A stretch of DNA of 64,000 nt, taken from NCBI RefSeq assembly GCF_041240605.1, contig NZ_CP162487.1:4099001-4163000 (forward strand), given 5' to 3'. The translations under genes were made by a program, and so were the position numbers. Under the pieces are notes generated by a model. That model was not told the DNA's origin, made no database searches, and saw nothing but the letters and a program-made list of their open reading frames with translations. Numbering within the stretch: the first letter of the stretch is position 1; the number at the start of each line of letters is the position of its first letter. Below are positions 20,372 to 28,992 of the stretch, in pieces. Source of the DNA: Xanthomonas sp. DAR 80977 (GTDB taxonomy: Bacteria > Pseudomonadota > Gammaproteobacteria > Xanthomonadales > Xanthomonadaceae).

Positions 20372-21466
20372 TCAGTTCTGGACGTTCAGCTCGGTACGAC
20401 GGTTCTTCGCACGGCCTTCCGGGTTGTCCGAACCATCCGGGTTGGTGTTCGGCGCAATCGGGCGGCTCTCGCCGTAACCGATCGGACCGACCAGACGCGA
20501 AGCGTCCACGCCGTTCTTGGTCAGGTAGTCATACACGGTGGTCGCACGGCGCTCCGACAGCTTCTGGTTGTAGGCGTCGGTACCCTTCGAGTCGGTGTGA
20601 CCGGCAACCTCGACCTTCAGGTCGGGGTAACGCTTCAGGATCTCGGTGGCCTCGCTCAGGATCGCGATCGCGTCCGGACGCAGGGTCGACTTGTTGAAGT
20701 CGAAGTTGACGCCCTTCAGGTCGATCGAGACCGGCACCGGGCAACCGTCCGGACCGATGGTCTGGCCAGGCTGGGAGGTCGGGCACTTGTCGTCGCAGTT
20801 GTTGACGCCGTCACCGTCGTCGTCCAGGTCCGCGCAGCTCGGGGCAGCGGTCGGGGCCGGAGCGGCAACCGGGGCCGACGGCGGCGGGCCGAGCGGGATC
20901 ACGACGCCGACCGAGGCCAGCACGTCGCCGAACCAGTTCTCGGACGGAGCGGCAACGCTCTGGTCGTCGAAGTCAGCGCGGTAGGCCACTTCGGCACGCA
21001 CGGCAACGCGCTTGTCGAAGGTGGTCTGCAGGCCGACGCCGGCCTTGGCGGCGAAGTTGCCGTCCTTGCGCTGGCCCGGGGACACGGCGCCGCCGGTGTC
21101 GAACTCTTCTTCCGAGCGCTGGTAGCCCAGGCCGAACAGCAGGTACGGGTTCCAGCCGCGGCCTTCCTGGATGAAGTGGCGACGCAGGTCGAACGAGATG
21201 CCGTACTGGCTCCAGTTCAGGTCCTGGTTGGCGTCGAAGTTCGGGTTCTGATAGTTCAGTTCACCGTCGATCGACCAGTTCGGGCTGACGAACTTGCCCA
21301 GGCCCAGGGTGACGAACGGGGCGTCGTTGGTCAGACGGTCGTTGTCCTGGAAGTTGAAACCAGCCGAACCGGTCAGGTACCAGCGGTCGTCGAATTCCTG
21401 TGCGGACGCTGCCTGGGCGACGGCCAGACCGCCCAGCAATGCGGCGGTGAGAATTTTCTTGTTCAT
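20372..21466 (-). CDS. OmpA/OprF-like outer-membrane protein
   Basis: A structural outer-membrane protein tethered to peptidoglycan. Signal peptide 1-22 (cleavage after ASA), a beta-barrel of about 23-195, a Pro/Ala hinge, then calcium-binding thrombospondin-type-3 motifs (DLDDDGDGVNNCDDKCP) with four cysteines, and the OmpA domain (about 250-364) with peptidoglycan-binding residues in VAGHTDSKGTDAYN and LSERRA. The length (364) fits OprF-type proteins. Uniform codon use suggests high expression. It has its own terminator. Confidence 0.92.
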   Translation of the reverse strand: MNKKILTAALLGGLAVAQAASAQEFDDRWYLTGSAGFNFQDNDRLTNDAPFVTLGLGKFVSPNWSIDGELNYQNPNFDANQDLNWSQYGISFDLRRHFIQEGRGWNPYLLFGLGYQRSEEEFDTGGAVSPGQRKDGNFAAKAGVGLQTTFDKRVAVRAEVAYRADFDDQSVAAPSENWFGDVLASVGVVIPLGPPPSAPVAAPAPTAAPSCADLDDDGDGVNNCDDKCPTSQPGQTIGPDGCPVPVSIDLKGVNFDFNKSTLRPDAIAILSEATEILKRYPDLKVEVAGHTDSKGTDAYNQKLSERRATTVYDYLTKNGVDASRLVGPIGYGESRPIAPNTNPDGSDNPEGRAKNRRTELNVQN

Positions 21467-21740
21467 TAATACAGCTCCTTGTTTCGGGGATATAGAAACC
21501 GATAGGGCATGGTTCAGTACAGATGTCTCGTCACATCCAGACGGCCGTTCCGCACGCCATCGCCGCGCACATTATGCTCGGCATGGTGAAGACCGCGTTA
21601 ACAGGCACGTAACATGTGAAACCCATGACCAGACCTTCAGCGGTCGTGGATACACCGTATACAGCTTCATGAAATGATGCAATGCGGTGCCTGGCGGCCG
21701 TCCGCGCCTGTAGACAGCGTGCCGGCCTGGCACGGCGGTC

Positions 21741-22652
21741 TCACTCCAGGCGCTCCCAGGGCGGCGGATCGGCCAGCTGAACCTGCATGAACTCCACGAA
21801 GGCACGCACCCGCGGCGGCACCAGCCGGCGTTGCGGCATGACCGCGTGGATGCCGGTTTCGGCGAGCGCGTACTGCGGCAGGACCTGGCGCAGGCGCCCG
21901 CGCCGCAGGTCATCGGCCACGTGCCAGACCGAATGCAGGGCGATGCCCTGCCCGTTCAACGCGGCGTCGCGCAGCACTTCGCCGAAGTTGGACTCCAGCG
22001 GACCGCTCACCCTGACCGCGACCTCGCCCTCGGCGCCATACAGGCGCCAGGTGTCCTGGCGGCCATCGGCGCCGGTCAGCAGCAGGCAGGCATGTGTGGC
22101 CAGATCCGCCGGCGTCGCCGGTTGGCCGTGGCGATGAAGATAGTCGGGAGAGGCGCACAGCACGCGGCGGTTGCCGGCCAGGCGCCGCGCCACCAGGCTG
22201 GAATCGCGCAGCGCGCCGATCCGGATCGCCAGATCGAAGCCCTCGCTGACCAGATCGACCACGTTGTCGCTCAGGTGCACGCTCAGGCGCACCTGCGGAT
22301 GCAGGGCCATGAACTGCGGCAGCAGCGGCGACACGTACTGGCGCCCGAACGAGGCCGACATCGTCACCCGCAAGGTGCCGGCGGCGGCACGGCCGGCCTC
22401 GCGCAGGCCGCCGGCCAGTGATTCCAGGTCCTCGACCAGCGCGCGCCCCTGCTCGGCCAGCTGCAGGCCTTCGGGCGTGGGATGCAGGCGCCGCGTGGTC
22501 CGGTGCAGCAGGCGCACGCCGAGCTCGCGCTCGAGCCGCTGCAGGCGCTGGCTGGCGACCGCCACCGACAGGTCCAGGCTGCGCGCCGCGGCGCTGATCG
22601 AGCCCAGGTCGAGCACGCGCAGGAACAGCGCGATGTCGCCGATCCGGTCCAT
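21741..22652 (-). CDS. LysR family transcriptional regulator
   Basis: A 303-residue LysR regulator. The N-terminal helix-turn-helix (FLRVLDLGSISAAARSLDLS...) is followed by a substrate-binding domain from about residue 90. The ATG at 22652 (MDRIGDIAL) has a GGA-type SD and matches the usual family start; a GTG eight codons upstream is less likely. It is divergent from the MFS transporter gene, with about 98 bp between the starts, so it probably controls that cluster. The inducer is unknown. Confidence 0.9.
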   Translation of the reverse strand: MDRIGDIALFLRVLDLGSISAAARSLDLSVAVASQRLQRLERELGVRLLHRTTRRLHPTPEGLQLAEQGRALVEDLESLAGGLREAGRAAAGTLRVTMSASFGRQYVSPLLPQFMALHPQVRLSVHLSDNVVDLVSEGFDLAIRIGALRDSSLVARRLAGNRRVLCASPDYLHRHGQPATPADLATHACLLLTGADGRQDTWRLYGAEGEVAVRVSGPLESNFGEVLRDAALNGQGIALHSVWHVADDLRRGRLRQVLPQYALAETGIHAVMPQRRLVPPRVRAFVEFMQVQLADPPPWERLE

Positions 22653-22750
22653 TTTATGGATTCCGTTGAAAGTCACTCAACATCTTGCCAGTTTCTACTG
22701 ATAAAGCGTGCTCCTAGGCTGTGCTCTTCCCGCTGCCCTCCGGAACCGCC

Positions 22751-23995
22751 ATGTCCTCGTCCCCCGCGCATCCGCCCGTCGCCGCCCCGCCGCCACGGCG
22801 GCCGCTGGCCTTGTTCGCGCTGACCGCCGGCGCGTTCGGCATCGGCACCACCGAGTTCGTGATCATGGGCCTGCTGCTGCAGGTCGCGACCGACCTGCAG
22901 GTCAGCCTGCCCGCCGCCGGGCTGTTGATTTCCGGCTATGCGCTGGGCGTGTTCGTCGGCGCGCCGCTGCTGACCGTGGCCAGCCGGCGCTGGCCGCGCA
23001 AGCGGGTGCTGGTGGCGCTGATGCTGGTGTTCACCGCCGGCAACCTGGCCTGCGCGCTGGCGCCGGACTACGCCACGCTGATGGCGGCGCGGGTCATCAC
23101 CTCGCTGGCGCACGGCACCTTCTTCGGCGTCGGCGCGGTGGTCGCCACCGGCCTGGTGGCGCCGCAACGCAAGGCCTCGGCGATCGCGACCATGTTCACC
23201 GGGCTCACCGTGGCCACCCTGCTCGGGGTGCCGGCCGGTGCCTGGCTGGGACTGCAGTACGGCTGGCGCGCGACGTTCTGGGCGGTGGCCGCGATCGGCC
23301 TGCTCGCCACCGTGGTGATCGCCACGCTGGTGCCGGCCCGCGAAGACGCGGCGCCGACGCCACCGCTGCGCGAGGAACTGCGAGCGGTCGGCCGCGCGCC
23401 GGTGCTGCTCGGGCTGGCGACGACGGTACTCGGCTATGCCGGCGTGTTCACCGTCTACACCTACATCCAGCCGATCCTGACCCGGGTCACCGGCCTGGCT
23501 GACAGCGCGGTCTCGCCGCTGCTGCTGGTATTCGGCGTGGGCATGATCGTCGGCAACGTGTTCGGCGGGCGCCTGGCCGACCGCCATCCGCGCCAGGCGC
23601 TGCCGCTGACCCTCGGCCTGTTGGCGCTGGTGCTGGCGGCGCTGGCCTTCGCGCTGCGCTCGGCGCCGGCGATGGTGCTGTTCACCGGCCTGCTCGGGGT
23701 GGCCGCGTTCGCCACGGTGGCGCCGCTGCAACTGTGGGTGCTGGGCAAGGCCGGCGACGCCGGCCGGCACCTGGCGTCGAGCCTGAACATCGGTGCGTTC
23801 AACCTGGGCAATGCGCTGGGCGCCTGGCTCGGCGGACTGGTGATCGGCCATGGCGGCAGCCTGGCGCAGTTGCCGTGGGCGGCGGCGCTGGTCACCGCGG
23901 CCGGCCTGGCGGTGGCGCTGCTGGCGCTGCGGCTGTCGCCCGCAGCCGCAAAGACTGCGCCGGCGGCGGCATGCGCCGCGGGCGGTGCGGCATGA
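22751..23995 (+). CDS. MFS efflux transporter (AraJ/Cml-type)
   Basis: An inner-membrane drug/sugar efflux-type major facilitator of 414 residues, 12 helices. The opening ALTAGAFGIGTTEFVIMGLL is characteristic of the AraJ / chloramphenicol-resistance-like DHA1 subgroup, and helix 4 holds RVITSLAHGTFFGVG. Its stop overlaps the next start (ATGA), so translation of the SGNH hydrolase is probably coupled. First gene of a cluster divergent from a LysR regulator. Substrate not predictable. Confidence 0.9.
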   Translation: MSSSPAHPPVAAPPPRRPLALFALTAGAFGIGTTEFVIMGLLLQVATDLQVSLPAAGLLISGYALGVFVGAPLLTVASRRWPRKRVLVALMLVFTAGNLACALAPDYATLMAARVITSLAHGTFFGVGAVVATGLVAPQRKASAIATMFTGLTVATLLGVPAGAWLGLQYGWRATFWAVAAIGLLATVVIATLVPAREDAAPTPPLREELRAVGRAPVLLGLATTVLGYAGVFTVYTYIQPILTRVTGLADSAVSPLLLVFGVGMIVGNVFGGRLADRHPRQALPLTLGLLALVLAALAFALRSAPAMVLFTGLLGVAAFATVAPLQLWVLGKAGDAGRHLASSLNIGAFNLGNALGAWLGGLVIGHGGSLAQLPWAAALVTAAGLAVALLALRLSPAAAKTAPAAACAAGGAA

Positions 23996-25266
23996 GCCGG
24001 CGCCTGCGCCAGGCCGCAGTGGTCGGCACCTTGCTGGGGGCGCTGGCAGCGCCGGCCGGGGCCACCGAGCGCGACTGGATCGCGACCTGGCAGGCCAGTC
24101 CGCAGCCGCTGTGGGCGGCCGACTTCCCGTTCCCGACCCAGACCCCGTTCAACCTGTGGCGGCAGACCGTGCGCCAGGTGGCGCGGATCAGCCTGGGCGG
24201 CGAGTCGGTGCGGGTGGAGCTGTCCAATGCCTACGGCCACGAACCGCTGCGGATCGGCGCCGCGCACCTGGCGCTGGCCGGCGACGGCGCGGCGACCGTG
24301 CCCGGCTCGGACCGCGAGCTGCGTTTCGGCGGGCAGCGGGAAGTGACCATTCCGCCCGGCGCGCCTGTGCTCAGCGACCCGGTCGCGCTGCGCGTGCCGG
24401 ACCTGGCCCGACTCAGCGTCAGCCTGTACCTGCCGCAGCCGACCGCGCCGTCCACCTTCCATTGGGAGGGGCTGCAGAGCGCCTGGCTGGCCGCCGGCGA
24501 ACGCACCGCGGACGCGACGCTGGGCGACGCCGCACCGCTGCCGGTGCGGCTGTTCGTCAGCGGCATCCAGGTGCGCCGCGCCGACGCCGCCGGTGCGGTG
24601 GTGGCGCTGGGCGATTCGATCACCGATGGCGCCGCGTCCACCCCGGGCCGCGACCGGCGCTGGCCGGACCAGTTGGCCACGCGGCTGGCGCCGCAGCGCG
24701 TGGCGGTGCTCAACGCCGGCATCTCCGGCGGCCGTGTGCTGCGCGACCGCATGGGCAGCAACGCGCTGGCGCGGCTGGACCGCGACGTGCTGGCGCAACC
24801 CGGCGTGCGCACGCTGGTGCTGCTGATCGGCATCAACGACATCAGCTGGCATGCCACGCCGTTCGCGCCGGACGATGCGCCGGTATCCGCGCAGGAGTTG
24901 ATCGCCGGCTATCGCCAGCTGCTGCAGCGTGCGCAGGCGCGTGGTCTGCGCGTGATCGGCGCCACGCTGCCCCCGTTCGAGGGGGCATTGCCGGACACGC
25001 CGATCCGCGGCTACTACAGCGCGGACAAGGAACGCGTGCGCCAGCAGGTCAATGCGTGGATACGCGGCGGCAACGGTTTCGATGCGATGATCGATTTCGA
25101 CGCCCTGCTCCGCGACCCCGCGCACCCCACCCGCATGCTGCCCGCGTTCGATTCCGGCGATCACCTGCACCCCGGCGATGCCGGCTATGCCGCCATGGCC
25201 GAGGCCGCCGCGCGCGTGCTCGGCAGCAACGCCGACACGCACGCCGCCTCCGCTTCAGCGCGCTGA
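23992..25266 (+). CDS. Secreted SGNH/GDSL hydrolase
   Basis: A 424-residue exported esterase-type hydrolase. The signal peptide ends near PAGAT (residue 25). The four SGNH blocks are visible: GDSITDG with nucleophile S209, the Gly in NAGISGGRV, Asn in GINDI (about 282) and D390/H393 in DHLHP. Such enzymes remove acyl or acetyl groups from sugars or lipids; the substrate is not known here. It overlaps the MFS gene by 4 bp. Confidence 0.9.
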   Translation: MSRRLRQAAVVGTLLGALAAPAGATERDWIATWQASPQPLWAADFPFPTQTPFNLWRQTVRQVARISLGGESVRVELSNAYGHEPLRIGAAHLALAGDGAATVPGSDRELRFGGQREVTIPPGAPVLSDPVALRVPDLARLSVSLYLPQPTAPSTFHWEGLQSAWLAAGERTADATLGDAAPLPVRLFVSGIQVRRADAAGAVVALGDSITDGAASTPGRDRRWPDQLATRLAPQRVAVLNAGISGGRVLRDRMGSNALARLDRDVLAQPGVRTLVLLIGINDISWHATPFAPDDAPVSAQELIAGYRQLLQRAQARGLRVIGATLPPFEGALPDTPIRGYYSADKERVRQQVNAWIRGGNGFDAMIDFDALLRDPAHPTRMLPAFDSGDHLHPGDAGYAAMAEAAARVLGSNADTHAASASAR

Positions 25267-25306
25267 TCGCGCATCCCTTCCGCTCCCCCGCAAAGGAATC
25301 TCCACC

Positions 25307-26341
25307 ATGGAATACCGTCATCTCGGCGCCTCCGGCTTCAAGGTCCCCGTGCTCAGCTTCGGCACCGGCACCTTCGCCGGTTCGAACGCGTTCTTCGCCG
25401 CCTGGGGCAATTCGGACGTGGACCAGGCGCGGCGCCTGATCGACATCTGCCTGGAGGCCGGGGTCAACCTGTTCGACAGCGCCGACGTCTATTCCGGCGG
25501 CGCCGCCGAATCGGTGCTGGGCGCGGCGATCAAGGGCCGCCGCGACCAGGTGCTGATCTCGACCAAGGCCACCTTCCGCTTCGATCCCGACGACCCGAAC
25601 AGCGTCGGCTCCTCGCGCTTCCACCTGGTGCGTGCGGTCGAGGCCGCGCTGAAGCGGCTGGACACCGACTATATCGATCTGTTCCAGTTGCACGGCTTCG
25701 ACGCGAAGACGCCGGTGGAGGAAACCCTGTCCACACTCGACGACCTGGTCCGCGCCGGCAAGATCCGCTACCTGGGCGTGTCCAACTTCTCCGGCTGGCA
25801 CCTGATGAAGTCGCTGGCGGTGGCCGACCGCTACGGCTGGTCGCGCTATGTCGCGCACCAGGCCTACTACTCGCTGATCGGGCGCGACTACGAGGAGGAG
25901 CTGATGCCGCTGGGCCTGGACCAGGGCGTCGGCGCGGTGGTGTGGAGCCCGCTGGGCTGGGGCCGGCTGACCGGCAAGATCCGCCGCGGCCAGCCGCTGC
26001 CGGACAGCAGCCGCCTGCACGACAAGCAGGTCACCGAAGCCGGCCCGCCGGTGGAGGAGGAACGCCTGTACCGGGTGATCGACGCGCTCGAGGCGATCGC
26101 CGCCGAGACCGGCAAGAGCGTGCCGCAGATCGCGCTGAACTGGTTGCTGCAGCGGCCGACGGTGAGCAGCGTCATCATCGGCGCGCGCAACGAGGAACAG
26201 TTGCGGCAGAACCTGGGCGCGGTCGGCTGGAACCTCGACCCGGCGCAGGTGCAGCGGCTGGATGCGGCCAGCGCGGTGGTGCCGCCGTATCCGTACTGGC
26301 ACCAGCGCAACTTCGCCGAGCGCAATCCGCGCCCGGTCTGA
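25307..26341 (+). CDS. Aldo/keto reductase
   Basis: An NADPH-dependent reductase of 344 residues with the TIM-barrel family's tetrad: D57, Y62 (in FDSADVYSGG), K87 (ISTKATF) and H129 (FQLHGFD). The C-terminal cofactor segment SVIIGARNEEQLRQN is typical. The start ATG at 25307 has AAGGAA 9 bp ahead. It lies 40 bp after the SGNH gene and 67 bp before the next oxidoreductase, in a probable operon. Confidence 0.92.
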   Translation: MEYRHLGASGFKVPVLSFGTGTFAGSNAFFAAWGNSDVDQARRLIDICLEAGVNLFDSADVYSGGAAESVLGAAIKGRRDQVLISTKATFRFDPDDPNSVGSSRFHLVRAVEAALKRLDTDYIDLFQLHGFDAKTPVEETLSTLDDLVRAGKIRYLGVSNFSGWHLMKSLAVADRYGWSRYVAHQAYYSLIGRDYEEELMPLGLDQGVGAVVWSPLGWGRLTGKIRRGQPLPDSSRLHDKQVTEAGPPVEEERLYRVIDALEAIAAETGKSVPQIALNWLLQRPTVSSVIIGARNEEQLRQNLGAVGWNLDPAQVQRLDAASAVVPPYPYWHQRNFAERNPRPV

Positions 26342-26408
26342 TCCGCGCGCGCAGCGCGCGCCGACCGCCACGCATTCCGATCACCGCTTGCCCACTCCTG
26401 GAGACATC

Positions 26409-27434
26409 ATGAAAGCCGTCGCCCTGACCCGTTACCTGCCGATCGACGATCCGCAGTCGCTGTTCGATGCCGACCTGCCCACGCCCCCCGCCCCCACCGG
26501 CTTCGACCTGCTGGTGCGGGTGGAGGCGGTGTCGGTCAATCCGGTCGACACCAAGGTGCGCGCGCCCAAGCCGCAGGTGGAAGCGCAGCCCAGGGTGCTG
26601 GGCTACGACGCTGCCGGCGTGGTCGAGGCGGTCGGCGCCGACGTCGAGGGATTCGAACCCGGCGACGAGGTCTACTACGCCGGCGACATCACCCGCGCCG
26701 GCAGCAACGCGCAATACCAGCTGGTGGATGCGCGCATCGTCGCGCGCAAGCCGACGACGCTGGATTTCGCGCAGGCCGCGGCGCTGCCGCTGACCACGCT
26801 GACCGCATGGGAACTGCTGTTCCAGCGCATGCCGTTCGACTTCGACGACGAGCGCAACCGCGGCCGCCGCCTGCTGGTGATCGGCGGCGCCGGCGGGGTC
26901 GGGTCGATCGCGATCCAGCTGGCGCGGCATGCCGGCTTCGAGGTCATCGCCACCGCTTCGCGCCAGCAGACCCGCGACTGGTGCCTGCGACTGGGCGCGC
27001 AGCACGTGATCGACCATCGCCAGCCGCTGGCGCCGCAATTGCAGGCGCTGGGCATCGCGCAGGTGGATGCGGCGCTGAACCTGGCCGACACCGATCGCTA
27101 CTGGGACGCGCTCGGCGAACTGGTCGCGCCGCAGGGCCATGTCGGCCTGATCGTGGAACCGGCCGGCGCGCTGCACATCGGCGATCCGTACAAGGCCAAG
27201 TGCATCGGCATCCACTGGGAAATGATGTTCGCGCGGGCGCGCTTCAAGACCGCCGACATGATCGAGCAGCACCGGATCCTGGCGCGCACCGCCAGCCTGG
27301 TCGACGCCGGCGCGTTGCGCACCACGCTGACCGAGACGCTGGCGCCGATCGACGCGGCCAATCTGCGCGAAGCGCACCGGCGGCTGGAGTCGGGCAGCAC
27401 CATCGGCAAGCTGGCGCTGGCCGGCTGGAGCTGA
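26409..27434 (+). CDS. Quinone-oxidoreductase-like MDR protein (zinc-binding ADH family)
   Basis: A medium-chain reductase/dehydrogenase of 341 residues of the TIGR02817 kind. The opening MKAVALTRYLPIDDPQSL and VLGYDAAGVVEAVG are family hallmarks, and the NADPH-binding loop is GGAGGVGSIAIQLA. Despite the common zinc-binding family name, the catalytic and structural zinc cysteines of true alcohol dehydrogenases are absent, so it is more likely a zinc-free enone or quinone reductase. It closes the LysR-linked cluster. Confidence 0.88.
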   Translation: MKAVALTRYLPIDDPQSLFDADLPTPPAPTGFDLLVRVEAVSVNPVDTKVRAPKPQVEAQPRVLGYDAAGVVEAVGADVEGFEPGDEVYYAGDITRAGSNAQYQLVDARIVARKPTTLDFAQAAALPLTTLTAWELLFQRMPFDFDDERNRGRRLLVIGGAGGVGSIAIQLARHAGFEVIATASRQQTRDWCLRLGAQHVIDHRQPLAPQLQALGIAQVDAALNLADTDRYWDALGELVAPQGHVGLIVEPAGALHIGDPYKAKCIGIHWEMMFARARFKTADMIEQHRILARTASLVDAGALRTTLTETLAPIDAANLREAHRRLESGSTIGKLALAGWS

Positions 27435-27680
27435 CGCGCGAGGCCGACGTGCAGACGCTGATGCAGCGTCCGCACGGCGCGCCGACCGTGGACGCAGGCG
27501 CGCACGCCGCCGCGATCGGCGGCGGCGATGGCTGGCGTCGGCGCGACGTCCGCGCCAGCCGTTCGGAAAAAAAACGATGATGAATCCGCGCAGGTCACAA
27601 CCGGGCGATCGCAGCGCGGCGTTCGTGCGCGCGCCGCCGCTGCACCTGGGCACGGCCGCGGACCGCGACCGCGCCGGCGC

Positions 27681-28733
27681 TCATTCGACCGACACGGTGC
27701 CCGAGCGCGGGTAGACGCGGTAGATGCGGTTGTTGCTGTTGGAGCGGATGCGGATCTCGTCCCCGGCCACGCCGTCGAGATTGGCGTAGCCGAGCAGCGT
27801 CCACGAACTGCCGAAGCTGCCGGCGCCGTTGATGGTCTGCAGGGTGCCGCTGGCCGGGCGCAGGATCAGCAGGTTGCCGCTGCCGCCCTGCGCCATCGCC
27901 ACATCGTTGCCGGCCACGCCATCCAGGTCGCGCACGCCATTTTCCAGGGTCGCGTACTGGCTGCCGATCCAGTAGCTGTTCAATGCGCCCGACCTCAGCG
28001 AATAGATCTTCACTTCGCTGGGCAGCGCGAGCAGCAGCTCGGCGCCGGCGACGCCATTCATGTCGCTGGCGCAGTTGGCGATGTCGGCGCAGATCTTCCA
28101 GTTGCTGCCGTTGCTGACCCAGGTCGTGCGCAGCCCCGCATTGCGGCCGTAGACCACCAGGTTGCTGCCGGCTTCCAGCGGAATCTCGGCGCCGGCCAGG
28201 CCGTCCATGTCGGCGACGGCGCCGGCGACGACGCGCGAGGCGGTGCCGATGTAGTGGTCGGTGATGCTGCCGTTCCTGGGAGTGACGATGCGCAGCAAGG
28301 TCGGCGTGGTGATCGCGATCTCGTTGCCGGCGATGGCGTCCACGTCGGCGAATGCGCCGATGTCCCAGGCGGTGGTGCCGATGTAGATGGCGGCCGTGGT
28401 GCGCGCGTAGTGCTTGACGATGGTGAGCTGGTTGCCCTGCTTGAGCACCACCTCCGCCCCGGGCGATCCGTCCACGTCGATGATCGAGGCCAGCGTCCAG
28501 GGGGTGTTGCTCAGCGGATAGCGGGTGGCGGCGCTGCCGCTGACGACGTTGATTTCGCTGTAGCCGTTGCAGACGGCTTCCAGGCTGCCGTTGCCGTCCA
28601 GATCGACGGCCTGGATCAGTTCCCCGTAATAGGCGGTGGACGTGCTGCACGACTGTGCGAAGACCTGGGAAGGCGCGGCCGCGGCGGCGGCCATGCACAG
28701 CGCGAAGCCTGTGTTCCGGATCGGATGGCGCAT
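27681..28733 (-). CDS. Secreted FG-GAP/VCBS-like repeat protein
   Basis: A 350-residue exported protein with a signal peptide (cleavage near VFAQS, residue 28). Seven calcium-loop motifs of the form DxDGxxGxE recur at residues 44, 86, 130, 175, 224, 269 and 319, a period of about 45-50, which suggests a seven-bladed beta-propeller as in FG-GAP proteins. No enzyme motif is seen. Function is unknown; related repeats mediate surface or ligand binding. It is transcribed alone, divergent from the fadH gene. Confidence 0.75.
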   Translation of the reverse strand: MRHPIRNTGFALCMAAAAAAPSQVFAQSCSTSTAYYGELIQAVDLDGNGSLEAVCNGYSEINVVSGSAATRYPLSNTPWTLASIIDVDGSPGAEVVLKQGNQLTIVKHYARTTAAIYIGTTAWDIGAFADVDAIAGNEIAITTPTLLRIVTPRNGSITDHYIGTASRVVAGAVADMDGLAGAEIPLEAGSNLVVYGRNAGLRTTWVSNGSNWKICADIANCASDMNGVAGAELLLALPSEVKIYSLRSGALNSYWIGSQYATLENGVRDLDGVAGNDVAMAQGGSGNLLILRPASGTLQTINGAGSFGSSWTLLGYANLDGVAGDEIRIRSNSNNRIYRVYPRSGTVSVE

Positions 28734-28992
28734 GGGAAACTCCTTTTAGGGGACAGGCTGGCGACGGTCCGGGGCCTGCCGCATCCGGACCACCGACGAT
28801 GACGAATGGCGATGGACTCCCCCCCCGTCGCCGCTGGACAAAACCCGATTTTGGGATTGCCGTCCTGCTGCCTGGCGTCCGCCCCGCGCGCGGTTGCGCC
28901 GCTCCGCCGGCGGCCGGTCCGCGCGCGCCCTCTTGCCGTGGCGCGGGATTCGGGGCACCCTGCGCGCTTCCGTACGCCAGCGTATCCAAGCC

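Noticed and set aside
26409..27434. Calling this oxidoreductase a zinc alcohol dehydrogenase
   Set aside because: The zinc cysteines are absent, so only the wider MDR/quinone-oxidoreductase-like family is supported.
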